Source: Ananas comosus
Lineage: Eukaryota > Streptophyta > Magnoliopsida > Poales > Bromeliaceae
DNA length: 64,000 nucleotides
Direction: 5' to 3'
Assembly: GCF_001540865.1 (NCBI RefSeq)
Contig: NC_033636.1
Span: 9,694,192 to 9,758,191, forward strand
The position numbers and the translations under genes are program-made. Below the pieces are notes generated by a model. It was not told the DNA's origin. It did no database searches and worked only from the letters and a program-made list of their open reading frames with translations. This document shows, in pieces, positions 1 through 11,758 of the stretch. The stretch's first letter is position 1. Every line of letters starts with the position of its first letter.

Positions 1-774
1 TTTTCCACAGCAACAGACACCCTTTAATGTTTTCATTAATAATTAATTTCCTTCTTTCTATGTTTTTTAACATTTTTTGACAATTATGGGCGGTATCTAA
101 AATTTTTTATATATAATTTAACGAAATCTTAACGATGAGCTGACAAAAGAAAAAAAATGAAATCATATGGTACTAAATTAATACACTTTAAATCATAAGG
201 TACTAAAGTGAGAAAGTGCGAAACCACAGAGATGGCATTTGAAGTTTATCCAAAAAAATATATACAAAGTTTACATTAAAATCATCTCTAGGTTTCAACT
301 CTTTTACAATAAAAATAATAAACAAAATAAAAGTTATGGCGTATATGCAGATAATGTTTTTATTTAGATATAACTCTTTGTTTGCACTTTACTCATCTTG
401 ATGTTAAATTTTGAAAAAAAATATATATGGTTATTAATTTTTTGCTCTCTTATTATTTAAATCTTATTAATAATTTTAGCGTTTAAAACAAATATAGAAA
501 ATCATAAAAAAAAATACTTTAACAACCATAACCAAATACGTACATGTAGGAATTTACATTTCTTTAGACCTTTTTTTTTTCTACTTTAGAAATGGAAGAA
601 TGATATCAATTTTTAGTATTTTAAAGTTTTTGTAGTTATTAATAATTTATATAAAAGAAAAACTTATGTAAATTTTATTAGCGTGTGACATCTGATATTA
701 CGTATAAAATCATGTTAACCGAACTATAAAAAGATAGATTTTAAGAAAGATACGAAACAAGCTCGATCTGATAC
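1..774 (-). other. Putative first intron of the WSD1-like gene
   Basis: AT-rich sequence downstream of the WSD1-like first exon with no recognisable second exon. It contains one arm of a dispersed foldback repeat at about 107-252. The intron assignment is inferred from the donor at 774 and the absence of family motifs to the left. Confidence 0.4.
107..252. repeat. Half copy of the 'axial' foldback repeat (one arm)
   Basis: Matches the right arm of the foldback family described at 1316-1682: a Thr-rich-looking spacer end, then ACACTTTAAATCATAAGG, then a block ending in GAGAAAGTGCGAAACCACAG and TTTGAAGTTT. The left arm is missing, so this is a fragment or solo arm. Confidence 0.6.
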
Positions 775-1020
775 CATGATAGAAGAGAAGCGCGGATGAA
801 GGGTTATGAAGACGTTCTCCAACGTCGACATAACCGGAGCCTCGTCGATGGCGACTTCGGATTCGAATATGCCGAGGATGGAGATGGAGAGCGCGTCGCT
901 GTTGAAGTATTGGCCAATGGGGCTCACTGGCGCCTCCATGGCTTCTTCTTCTTCTTCTTCTTCTTCTTCCTCCTCTCTCTTCATCGCCAACTCTTCACCA
1001 CCCTTCGAGGCTACGGCCAT
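775..1020 (-). CDS. WSD1-like wax ester synthase/diacylglycerol acyltransferase, first exon (partial gene)
   Basis: This is the first coding exon (82 codons) of an O-acyltransferase of the plant WSD1 family, which joins fatty alcohols or diacylglycerol to acyl-CoA in wax and lipid synthesis at the ER. The diagnostic part is the family N-terminus around residues 30-82: PVSPIGQYFNSDALSISIL, then a conserved HPRFSSIM at the exon end. The exon runs into GTATCAG, a plausible donor, so the remaining exons, including the HHxxxDG active site, should lie left of the window. Residues 16-26 are a pure glutamate run encoded by a CTT/GAA microsatellite at about 943-971. The Met at residue 28, just before EAPVSP, could be the true start, leaving the acidic run in the 5' UTR. 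Whether the gene is intact cannot be judged from one exon. Confidence 0.72.
943..971. repeat. CTT/TTC microsatellite (codes the Glu run)
   Basis: About nine TTC/CTT units inside the WSD1-like first exon. On the minus strand they read as GAA/GAG and give the poly-Glu run. Confidence 0.8.
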
Positions 1021-1169
1021 TGAAGTAGTACCAGAAAAGGAAAATGGTAGTTTAAGGTGGTTTACTGAACTCCATTCTCATGATGGTGTTTTATATTGTC
1101 CTTGCCGGCGAAAATGCGAAATGAGCCCCTCCGCTATCGGTCGTTTTGAATTAGGTCCCAAAAATCGAC

Positions 1170-1275
1170 GGTGTTGAGCACAATTGGCTAAGAGCCTGAT
1201 GGCCTGATGGGGTTTAATATCCCAAGTTCGAAGCTTAGTTGCTTTACATTTTAACTGAGTTTATATTAATTTTTT
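1170..1275 (+). mobile_element. tRNA-derived SINE-like element
   Basis: An A-box-like GAGCACAATTGG near 1176 is followed about 45 bases later by a B-box-like AAGTTCGAAGC, then by a tail that aligns with the element at 18354-18520 read on the minus strand: both have CAAGTTCGA, a TAGTTG block, ACATTT and AGTTTA. The element ends in a T-rich then A-rich stretch. Two copies of the same internal arrangement support a SINE rather than a chance tRNA-like match. The 5' limit is uncertain. Confidence 0.5.
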
Positions 1276-1315
1276 TAAGAAAAAATTAATGAAACAGATA
1301 ACTTGCTAGTTTTTT

Positions 1316-1682
1316 AAGGATAAATTTTAAATACTATTCATGTGGTTTTTCACTCTCACACTTTAATACCCAGTACGTGGTTTAAAGTGTATCAATTTAG
1401 TACCATATAGTTTTATTTTTCTTTTTTTGTCAGCCCTTCTGTTAACTTTTTGTTAAATTGTTTGCAAAAAACTTCAGATACCCACCTATAGTTTATCGAA
1501 TATTCACTTTAGTATTCTTTAGATTTAACTTTATCACTTATGTAACGAAAAAAAATAATAGAAGTGATAACAAAAAGAAAAAAAATAAAATTGCAGGGTA
1601 CGAAAGTAATACACTTCAACCACAGGGTACTAAAATGAGAAAGTGCGAAGTGACAGGAATGGTATATAGTCTAAAGTTTAAT
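1316..1682. repeat. Foldback MITE-like repeat, family 1
   Basis: The left arm reads GGTTTAAAGTGTATCAATTT followed by AGTACC. The right arm carries its reverse complement, ACTTTAAACCACAGGGTACT style blocks, near 1610-1650. The central part has paired GTTAACTTTTTGTTAAAT and AACGAAAAAAAATAA stretches. Other copies lie at 4470-4792, 23677-24150, 46300-46656 and, as half a copy, 107-252. No coding capacity. Confidence 0.75.
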
Positions 1683-3228
1683 TAATTAATTGTCTATATT
1701 AATTGTGTTAACAATTATAATTTCTTTTCTGAAAACTGAAGCAACGGGATGTATATAGTCATATTCAACACTCTTTCTCGACAAGTTAATTATAATCCAA
1801 ACTTAGTCAAAGAGCTTAGGTATATATATGTAAAAAATTTCATAGTTAGAATAGTATTGAGAATTTGTATTCATGTAAGAGTTGGTTTAATTATTAATAT
1901 ATAGGATAGGAGTTGTCATGGTTTGCTTACCTACATGTAGGTGTTAGGTGACCTTGGAGCTGTGTTGGGTGCAATGGCCGAGACTAAATGAGCTCAGTTT
2001 AGTTAGAGAGATGTATGCTAGGTGTGTTAGTGTTTTCGATTCATAAAGTATATATATTTAATGTGTAGTTATCTTCTTTCTCAAATATTAATTATATCTT
2101 TTGGGAATGTGATGCTCGCCCGAAGCCAGAATTTGATAATTTGCAACTTGTTCTGATACCGACTGCTCTTGGTCTTGTATTCATTTCGGTACCGACTTTT
2201 GGGATTCAGATTTTGTCAAATTAGATTTTTATCATAACTACATCTCCTTAGTAAAGGTTATTGCTGACACAACTATAACAAAAGAAAGCCAAATAGAAAA
2301 ATATACAGGTGAAATAAGATTCATTAACCAATAAAACATTGTACATGACTCATATTCTGCAGTAGAATAGTTTCGATTTAAATGCTATTTCTGAATCTCT
2401 CATCTCTCTCTCGTCTTTCATAAACTAAAAAAAAGCTTCTTCTCTTTTCTTTCTCATATGCACCCGTAAATCTTGGTGCATGCAACCAGGCCTAGCTTTT
2501 CTCTTTGGTAGTTAGGCAAGGGAGCCTTCATTAAGAGCATTGCCGTAGCAACTAGATGCTCACATGCCGTCGATAATGAAAAAAGTAAAATCAGCGGCTT
2601 GTTTTCACTATCCAGATTGACTCAGATACTGGTAAACCGGATCACTACTTTATTGAACTCAGTCATATGCTCATACGGTCTGGCCGTCTCTTGTATCCAC
2701 AATATGAACAGTCTCTATTTTAGATACAGTCTGTTCGTCAAAAATTTGTCATATACAAATCTTCTAATTTCTTCTACAATTTCGCTGTTGTATATTTACT
2801 GACTAATTTGTAAAATAAATCTCATATGCTAATGATAGATGAAACATATTCAGCGCCTTCCACTCATCTTTCTCATGCTGCATCCGCAACCTCCAACGGC
2901 TTTGTCTTTTGCGTGTTCTACATCTTGTCCAATTTTATTATGCGAGGATTGCTCATATTTTTGCCGTCAAATTTCTCGATTTCAAACTTTATGGCCATTT
3001 CCGTCGATCTCACCGTCAATCTCATCCAACAATCTGTAACCTTAATATCTAAATCTAAGTTAATTGATCTCTAATGAATTTAAATATTTATCCCAATTCA
3101 ACTAAAAATTAACTACAAATCTATCCAAAATCTTAACAGTATCTCTTCTAAAAATTATTGTATTTTAGTATTTTTCATGGTCGGTTATATAGTTCGTATC
3201 AAAGCATAATAATGCTTCCAAATTTCTG
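1683..3228. other. Intergenic, no gene seen
   Basis: AT-rich sequence without a credible coding frame, splice-linked exons or domain motifs. Nothing further recognised. Confidence 0.5.
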
Positions 3229-3254
3229 TTTTTTTTTTTTTTTTTTTTTTTTTT
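3229..3254. repeat. Poly(T) run of about 26
   Basis: Homopolymer T tract in AT-rich intergenic DNA. It could be the reversed poly(A) tail of a retroposed sequence, but I see no coding remnant next to it. Confidence 0.7.
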
Positions 3255-3775
3255 CAAACGTAATGGTTCAAAAATAACCTCTCTAGCCAGAAAAGTAGTG
3301 CTCAATATATACCAACACTACCTGGTGTACGTAAGGCCCATTTATTTTACACAAGTTTTATCATACTTTACTTTTCTAATATTAAAAATGTAAACAAATA
3401 TTTATTCATATTCTTAGATGAATGAAATATTAAATTTGTGTACAACTTTTGGATGTACTACAAATAGCATTTCTTTTTCTATATAAGTACAAATAGTGTT
3501 TCTCTTTCCACTTATGTTTTGAAAGTAAAATAAATACTTTCAAAATAAACGGTTGAAAATAATAATCTCATAAAAAAATAATAAAAGATTTAAATTTCAT
3601 ATCAGAGATACTGCACTTTTTTTAAATACCGAAAAAAATTTCTATCAAAATTTTATCAGATTTGAATTGTTCTAAACCGTGAAACTTACGATTGCATATT
3701 TGCATCACATTGGTCAATTTTGAGACCTATTGATCATTAATCAACTGATGTCGAAAAAATATGAAATTTATTTTT

Positions 3776-4160
3776 TAAGATTAATTTCATACATATTCCT
3801 ACAAATATAGTGAATGACAAATATATTCCTACAAAGTTCGACTTTTATATGTTGTTTCTATAAAAGTTCTAATATTTTCAAATATATCCTTTTGGAAGTT
3901 GTTACCGTTAGAGAATCGTTCATATTTTCAATTTTGCCATCATAAATATGTCTCTTAAAAAATCATAACAGTATAATATAAGAAGGGTAAAAAAGTCAAA
4001 AACTAATTAAGGTTAAGTATTTTTTTAACGGATTCTAACGACAGTGATATATTTGAAAACATCAGGACTTTTGCAGGAACAATATATGAAAGTTGAACTT
4101 TATAGGGATATATTTGTCATTCATTATATTTACTAGAATCTGCATAAAATTAATCCTATT
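3776..4160. mobile_element. Foldback MITE, family 2 (about 385 bp)
   Basis: Two arms of about 110 bases are imperfect reverse complements. The left arm runs through TTCCTACAAATATAGTGAAT, TTCGACTTTTATATG and TTTCAAATATATC. The right arm carries GATATATTTGAAAAC, AATATATGAAAGTTGAACTT and TTCATTATATTTACTAGAAT in mirrored order. No ORF inside, which fits a non-autonomous DNA element. Confidence 0.7.
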
Positions 4161-4469
4161 TTTTATATCCTGTCAGTCTACCAATCTGATAATCAATTCG
4201 TATATTCCATCATCGAAAATAACTTACGAGGTGTAAAGAGAGTGAGCATTGAATGAGTAGTTTTGTGCATTTAACCACCAGGAGCTGGTACGTGGACGGT
4301 GGAGAATAAATTTTTACCGCCCGAACCACCTGTTTCTTTTCTCCGGGAAGTGCAGGTCCGATAACGACTTTTGTGAATGTCAGCGGTTGGGGGGGTAACT
4401 TTCGCATGCATCAAATAAGTCACCTTGGAAAAGATTGGCCATTTATAAACTCCCATCATACACATCAAA

Positions 4470-4792
4470 AAAGAAAAGGAAAAACTTTAAACACTCCTTT
4501 TGTGATTTCACTCTTTCTCATTTTAGTATTCTGTGGTTTAAAGTATATCAATTTAGTATTCTGTGGTTTCGTATTTTTTCACTTTCGTACTATGTGGTTT
4601 CGCACTTTCTCACTTTAGTATTCAGTGGTTTAAAAACTACAGGGTACTAACTTGATACACTTTAAACCACAGGGTACTAAAATGAAAAAGTGCGAAACCA
4701 CATGGTACTAACTTGATACACTTTAAATCATAGAATATTAAAATAAAAAAATGTAAAATCATATGGAGAGTTTTTGGAGTTTTTCCAAAAGA
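4470..4792. repeat. Foldback MITE-like repeat, family 1
   Basis: Contains several back-to-back copies of the module GTGGTTT..CACTTT..CTCACTTTAGTA and its reverse complement, with the axis near 4640. Compared with the other family 1 copies, the spacer is shorter and the arm modules are repeated. Confidence 0.7.
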
Positions 4793-5270
4793 AAATGACG
4801 AAGTGATTGTGATTGGTCCTAATTGGTACGATCAAATTTTCTTTATAACATATAATTTAATACTAAATACATAAAATTTATATAAGAATTTATGTTTTTT
4901 CAGTTTGGTAGTTAATGCGAGATTAATGCAAGCGCAACGCAGGTGAGTACAGGGGCAAGTTATTGCATTGACCTCGATCCATGCATACGCGAGGATGTAT
5001 ATAGATAATTTTGAAACCCAACCCTTAATGCAAGATTAATGTACAACAATCAATGATTTGAATATAAAACATGATCACAGTTATGACCATAGTTTTTGTA
5101 ATTGCAAAAGTCAACAGAGTTGATACACCATTAATAAGAAAGAGTTATTGATATAAATATATATATAAGAGGATAGTAGTCTTTATCCTATCAAGTCAAT
5201 TTAGATGATTAAAATTAAAATTATGAGACCAAACGTCTCAGTTTATCTGGAGATTGAAAATCCCAATTAA

Positions 5271-5910
5271 AATCAAATCTTCACTTGAGTGCTACTTTGG
5301 AAAAGGATCCTCGGTGTAGACAGACTTCTAAAACGTGGATGGGCTGTAGAGCAGCATTGTGTCTTCTGCGATTTCGACTTAGAAAGTTGCGACCGTCTCT
5401 TCCTAAATTGTGTGTTTTTTAAATTCTTACTCAGCGTGGACGGGCCAGATGCACTCATCAAACCTACGGGTGAAGCACGAGAGCTCTGGAGCTCGACTAT
5501 TGCTTGTGAAGATTCCAGAAACAGAATACATATCCTAACTCTGCTGTCGGCCATCTGGTGGGTCGTCTGGGCTGAGAGGAACAATATCATCTTCCAAGCG
5601 AATTACCCCACTCCTCACGCGCTGGAGTGTGTTAACTTTCTTCTTAATTCGTGGAAAGAGATTGATTAATTGCCGACGACTGACCCCCGCAGTTTCCCTT
5701 GCTTTGGAGCAGATGACCATCACCCCCTCGACTTTTCCTTTTTCCTCTGATTGTTTTCTTTGTTTCTTTACTCTGTTTTTTTCTTTTTTCGTTTTGTTCT
5801 TCTTTTTCGTCTCTGGAGGCTTTGGCTGCTTCCATTCTGTACGCCGAATTTATTTTTCCTAATAAATTAAGCCGGTAGCTTGCTATCTTTCTCTCTCAAA
5901 AAAAAGAAAG
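5271..5910 (+). mobile_element. 5'-truncated LINE (L1-type) 3' end with zf-RVT remnant
   Basis: Bases 5289-5669 encode the C-terminal tail of a plant L1-type ORF2 (zf-RVT region): RILGVDRLLKRGW, a CVFCDFDLES zinc-knuckle-like block, DRLFLNC, and the typical IWWVVWAERNNIIF near the end. An upstream TGA at 5286-5288 and the lack of a reverse transcriptase domain show heavy 5' truncation. The 3' end carries AATAAATTAAGCCGGTAGCT, then TTGCTATCTTTC and an A-rich tail near 5897-5910, the same tail type as in the LINE at 33375-33743. Candidate target duplications are TTTAGATGAT at 5200-5209 and 5915-5924, or a degenerate GATYGAAAATC pair at about 5253 and 5922. Confidence 0.8.
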
Positions 5911-5924
5911 TTATTTTAGATGAT

Positions 5925-7040
5925 CGAAAATCTCGATTGGTAATTAGTAATGTTAAAACTGATCTATACTATTAAAAATATTTAAAAACTACTTTTATAA
6001 TTTTTAAAAATCATTACAACATCTATTGAATAGTCGAAAAATGAACAGTCGAAAAAAAATAACCTTCTGAAAATAGAGGTTTTATTTTCTTAATTCATAA
6101 TCCAATCGGTTATCAAACGTTGCCTAAATGTTATAAAGAATTTTCTATCAAAAATTCAAACAATTTGAATTGTTTTGAAAATAAAAGGCTCAAATATGTT
6201 GCAAAAAATAATGGAGTTTTTGATCCTTTGATCACTATATTAATAACTTCTAAAAATTATGAAATTTAACTTTTAGACTCTTCAAATATTTTGGATCAAT
6301 TTTAATGATTCATATCATCAAATCAAGATCTCTATCATCAAAAATGAATAATATATATATGATTGTAAATATTATTATATAAATAATTTTTGGGTTGGAG
6401 ATTATTTTGACTGATTAGTATACATTTGCATATTGAGCCCAATGAATAATATAAAGCAAGGTAGCCACTTTTGACAGGAGAGGTTATATTCACTGAGTTA
6501 AGCAAACTCATTAATTGAATAATTAGTATTATTATCAGGTCTAATCTATTTTTATTTGTGAGTGATTAAATTGTGCTTAGTACATCTCCCCTGAGACTCG
6601 AGTGTTTGAAAATCTTAATCTACTTGTGATTTCGCTGGATAGTACTGCTGCAAGTTTTTTATAATATTGCATGCTAATACGTATAACATAAAAAATTTTA
6701 CTAAACTTATGCATGCATTGCAAAAATATTATCTAAATTTAACAACACACCAACAATATATATAAATAATATTTTGGACTAAGAAAATATTTCTCGCTGC
6801 TAAGAGACATGAGATCGTTGTCGTGGCGGCGCTCGCGCTCTAAAATAATACATGCAGAAATACACCATGTTCAATTTTCAAATAATATGTGCATAATTTG
6901 CTCTAAAATATATATCTACATGTATAATTAATGTGTTAGCGAATCTAAAATATGTGTGTGTAAATCCCTTTTGAATTACACGATGCTACATTCTCAAATT
7001 ATAAACACACTTAAGTCGGCTCTGCAGGGTCGGATCCTCT
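5925..7040. other. Intergenic, no gene seen
   Basis: AT-rich. Bases about 6130-6310 resemble the interior of the 550 bp MITEs at 17440 and 44491 (a TTCTATCAAAATT..AATTTGAATTGTT motif and a 'GATCxxxxGATCAC' motif), so this is probably a decayed MITE remnant. No gene found. Confidence 0.45.
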
Positions 7041-7387
7041 ACTCTTGCTTGGACCCAAGTCGAACCCGTTTAACATCACCAACTATACATAGACCGTATT
7101 CACCGGATCAGATGTGAACCGCTGTTAGATCAACCCTCCGTCCATTGGAGTCGCGCCTCCACTTTCAATCTCCGCTGTTAGTTCATCGGTTTAGGAATGA
7201 CGTGGCGAACCGAGTCCACGGACAAATCTCGGTCCGGAAGGTTTTGCGAACCGGATGTTTCCGGTTACCATCCACCCGAACCCACAAAAAGAAGTTCGAA
7301 CGGCTACTTCTCTCTCTCTTCCCTCTTCTTTTCAAAAATCCTCATTCCCTCTCTCTCTCTCTCTCTCTCTCCATCTCCTCCTCTCCC
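7041..7387 (+). promoter_or_regulatory. Promoter/5' UTR region of the DRP5A gene, with CT microsatellite
   Basis: Composition turns GC-richer from about 7020. A CT dinucleotide run at about 7349-7371 lies 17 bases upstream of the chosen start ATG, a frequent arrangement in plant 5' UTRs. The reading frame stays open upstream to 7145, but that part looks like leader sequence. Confidence 0.5.
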
Positions 7388-10300
7388 ATGGCGACTTCGA
7401 CCCCGGTCAAAACCCCAAACCCTAAGACCCAACCCTCCTCCGTCCTCAGGCCGAGAACGGCGGCGCCGCCGCCGCAACCTCACCCGATCGACCACGCCGC
7501 CTCCGTCTCCGCCGCGGCGGCGGCGGTGCCGGAGTTCAAGTCGCGGTTCGAGGCCTACAACAGGCTCCAAGCGGCGGCGGTGGCGTTCGGGGAGAAGCTC
7601 CCGATCCCGGAGATCGTGGCCGTCGGTGGCCAATCGGACGGCAAGAGCTCGCTCCTGGAGGCGCTCCTCGGGTTCCGCTTCAACGTCCGCGAGGTGGAGA
7701 TGGGCACGCGGAGGCCCCTCGTGCTTCAGATGGTCCACGACCCCTCCGCACTCGAGCCCCGGTGCCGATTCCAGGTCGGAGCCCTCTAATCTCCGAGCTT
7801 TTTGATGTATCGGATCGTCTCTATGAGCTCTCCTAGGGTTTCTATCTTTCCCTGATCCTATCTAGGGCTTCATACGATTTCGTTTGAGAGATTAATTCCA
7901 TTTTGAGATAGGACCCTCAAATTGATATTTGACCAAAATTTACGGCTCATTCACTTATCAACCTGCGTACAATAAGCAAATACTACAGTTCTTCAGCTGG
8001 AAAAGTAAAGAACAATTAATCTCATAGAAATCAATCACTTAAGTTAGCAAATTCCCCAATTTAGTTAGCGAAAATTATATGTAAAATAAAAGTACAAAAA
8101 GTTGAGGTGGTGTAAAATGGTTTAGAGTGTCCCTGTGAGTTTTTTTATTGTTATGTTAGCCGCAGATTTTGCATTTTGGTAGTGTTATGTGTATTTTGCG
8201 ATGGAATTACCTGTCCCTGTTATGACAACAGGATGAAGATTCAGAAGAATACGGGAATCCGTTGGTTTCATCTTCTGCGATTGCCGATCTTATAAGATCC
8301 CGAACAGACTCTCATCTGCGAAAGATTCAAGCAGCAGTTTCGTCGAAGCCAATAGTGATGAGAGCAGAATATGCTCACTGCCCTAATCTCACCATCATTG
8401 ACACTCCCGGTTTTGTTCTCAAGGTCTCTCCTTTTAGAAAATAATTGGGGGAACATTAGAAGCAATTTATGTTATAGTCAATGCTGAACAATGTTTATCT
8501 TCACAGGCTAAGAAGGGCGAACCTGAGGACACACCCAATGAGATATTGTCGATGGTGAAGTCCTTAGCAGGCCCGCCCCATCGGCTTCTTCTCTTCCTCC
8601 AGCAGAGCAGTGTGGAGTGGTGTTCTTCGCTTTGGTTGGACGCTGTTCGTGAGATTGATCCCACTTTTAAGCGGACAATTATCGTCATCTCTAAATTTGA
8701 CAATAGATTAAAGGTATATCTCACCTGAAATTTCTTCTTGCTGAAGAATAATATGCATACATGTCCCTCAAATTTGATTTCGAAGGGTGAACTTTTTAGC
8801 CCTACTATTGTTGCTTAATTTGGAAACTCGTTTAAGAAATTAAATATGCAAAAGAAGGTGCTACAACATTTTGGTTTTTTGTCGTCATATGAAGCCCATG
8901 AATATAAGGTTTGTGAGCATTTGAGCAATACCAATAGCGAACAAAATTGCCTCATGTGCCTTAAATGAAAACATCGCCAACTAACACTTAGATTTTCTTT
9001 ACTCTGTGACTATGTGTTAATGATGAATATTTTCTTTACTCTGTGACTATGTGTTAATGATGAATATTTGCCCTTATGATCTGTTATCCATATTGCTGCT
9101 TCTGAAGGAATTCACTGAACGGTGGGAAGTCGATAGCTATTTGAGTGCAAGTGGTTACCTTGGAGATAATACCCACCCATATTTTGTGGCTCTGCCCAAA
9201 GATAGGGGGACTATCTCTAATGACGAATTCCGCAGGCAAATTTGCCAGGTAGATTCAGACATATTGCGCCACCTACGCGACAACATCAAAGGAGGTTTCA
9301 ATGAAGAGAAATTTGGAACCTATGTTGGCTTTAGCTGTCTCAGAAAGTACTTAGAATCTGAGCTTCAAAAGAGGTACAAAGAAGCAGCTCCGGCGACCCT
9401 TGCCTTACTAGAGCAGAGATGCAGTGAAGTCTCCTTGGAGCTTTCTCAGATGGAGTCGAAATTGCATGCAACTTCTGATGTTTCTCATCTTAGGAAGTCG
9501 GCGATGCTGCATGCTGCCTCTATTTGCCATCATTTGGTAAGAATTTCTCATTCTTTTTGTCCGTATTGATAAAACATGTGGAACAAGCATAAATCAAACT
9601 TGTTTTCAAATGTTAAAGGGTGTGCTAATTGATGGAGCTGCTGATCCTGCTCCAGAGCAATGGGGAAAAACTACAGAAGAGGAACAAAAAGAGAGTGGTA
9701 TTGGGAGTTGGCCAGGTGTCACCGTTGCAGTAAAGCCTCCTAATTGTACTCTCAGGCTTTATGGTGGAGCTGCATTTGAGAGGGTAATGCATGAATTTCG
9801 TTGTGCAACGTACTCAATAGAATGCCCACAAGTGTCAAGGGAGAAGGTAAAATAAAACCTCTTTTTCTTTTTTCTTAGTCATAGACTACATATGCTGCTA
9901 TGTTGGTGAATGAGTTGCTTGATTTTCCTTCTTAATGGGATCAGGTTGCAAATATACTACTTGCTCATGCTGGAAGAGGTGGAGGCCGTGGAGTGACAGA
10001 GGCCGCTGCTGAAATAGCACGTGCCGCTGCGCGAGCGTGGCTTGCTCCTCTTCTTGATACTGCCTGTGACCGACTTGCCTTCGTTTTACAGAGCCTTTTT
10101 GACCTTGCAATGGAGCGTAATCGTGTTCAGAACTTGGAACGTAAGCATAAATCACTTTTGAGTCTTTAGTTTTTTGGCAAACATCAGCAAATATCTTCCA
10201 TTTTGTTAAGATGGTCTGCAGCTACAAAGATGAACATGTAAGATTGAAACCTTTATAGATATTTGAAGATTGCATAAACTGTACGTAGGAATTACATAGA

Positions 10301-11758
10301 GAATGGTTCGTATTATATGAACTAAAGATACTACTAACTCATACCATAATAGTCATAAACTCTAAGTAGGAATTACTGCACTGGCAAGCATTGGTTCTTG
10401 CTTATCTTTTATTTGATGGCCCCCATTCCACGACAGGTCTTTGTTTCACCCTTCTCATTCTTAAAGAGCCTAATAGTCATTCATACATGAAAAATATGGG
10501 AAGTTTTCTGGTTATTCTCTTTCGCAGCAAAATCTTAAAAGAACATATCTTACCTACATCTCCGGAGTCCGGAGAATAGATGAGTAAAATAAAGGTTAGA
10601 TAACCAGTTCGTATTATTGTGAAAGTATGATCCTACTACTACCTCAAATGATGTTATCTCCTCTTTCCTGCTTTTGAGAGGTATTATTTTTCGTTCTAGT
10701 AATACAGTTGCCTTACGCATTTCCTTTTTTTTTTTTTTTTTTGCATAGGTCGGCAAAATAACAGGGACATGGATGGATACATCGGCTTTCTTGCCTCTCT
10801 ACGACGCTCATATAACAACTTCATTCTCGATCTCTCCAAGCAATGCAAGCAACTGGTGCGACACCACCTTGATGCAGTCACTAGCCCATATTCTCACATC
10901 TGCTACGAAAATGATTTGTTAGCTGGGATCGGATCTAGTTCGAACTCAATTTACAGATTGAATCAGCTTCCAACAGCAGCCTATTTCGACTTATCGGAAG
11001 GTGCTGCAGCACCACAAATTGAAATGCAAGTCACAAATCAGGAGAACATACCACCAAAAGATCAACAACAAACACCACCCGGTAAAGGAACCGAATCGAA
11101 GGAAGTGCTTAAGGAAAGCCAAATGACGGTTCCCGAGACGCCCTCACCCGACCAGCCGAATGATCCCTATGTCGCGAATAAGAAAGAGAACGGTAACTTA
11201 ATGGAAGCTAACGGAAGAAAAAGACACGCAAGGATGGTGACGTATGGAAGAAATTCGGATGCAAATAGAAACCAAACCAATATCTTGTTCGGCGGCAACG
11301 ATTTTGGCTCAAAATCCGGGTCGTCGTACTCCAATATCTGTTCAATATCCTCTCAATATTTTGCAAGAATGCGTGAAGTTCTAATTGAAAGAAATGTACC
11401 CTCGGCCTTGAACTCAGGATTCTTAACCCCATGGTAAGTTAAATGCCAGCACTGCTTATTTTTCGGCAAATTAGTTTCTCTGTTCAGGAGACAATAAACC
11501 ACTCAAATCGTTCAAGTTAAAAGGTTTATGCTGCTTTTAGTGATCATCTTAGTTTGATTGGTTTCATGTAGTCGAGAAAGGCTGTTCTTGGCGCTGGGCT
11601 TGGATTTGTTCGCGGTGAGCGACGAAAAGTTCATGGACATGTTCGTGGCGCCCGGCGCGATCGATGTTCTTCAGAGCGAGTACCAGTCTCTTCACAAGAG
11701 GCAGAAGATCTTGCAGTCTTGCTTGAGTGAGTTCAAAAACATATCGCGGGCACTGTAA
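7388..11758 (+). CDS. DRP5A: Dynamin-related protein 5A (cytokinesis dynamin)
   Basis: Large dynamin-type GTPase, 836 residues against about 817 for Arabidopsis DRP5A, whose family acts in cytokinesis. Exons: 7388-7774, 8232-8423, 8507-8713, 9108-9536, 9619-9846, 9945-10140, 10749-11433, 11572-11758; all junctions are GT-AG and the frame closes at TAA. GTPase motifs: G1 GGQSDGKSS (residues 80-88), switch TRRP (107-110), G3 DTPG (186-189), G4 SKFD (255-258). The conserved family blocks HLRKSAML, AHAGRGGGRGVTE and VPETPSPDQP follow, then the C-terminal GFLTPC..FMDMFVAPGAI block. There is no PH domain, unlike classical dynamins. I chose the ATG at 7388 because MATSTPVKTPN matches the family N-terminus; the open frame extends upstream to 7145 without family similarity. 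Confidence 0.95.
10726..10742. repeat. Poly(T) polypyrimidine tract before DRP5A exon 7
   Basis: A T run immediately upstream of the TTGCATAG acceptor of exon 7; a strong polypyrimidine tract for an intron of about 600 bases. Confidence 0.6.

Noticed and set aside
1170..1240. A true tRNA gene
   Set aside because: A- and B-box-like motifs exist, but no cloverleaf could be drawn and a second copy with a retroposon tail occurs at 18354.
7145..7387. Upstream extension of the DRP5A reading frame
   Set aside because: It contains the CT microsatellite and has no family similarity. The ATG at 7388 aligns with the family N-terminus.
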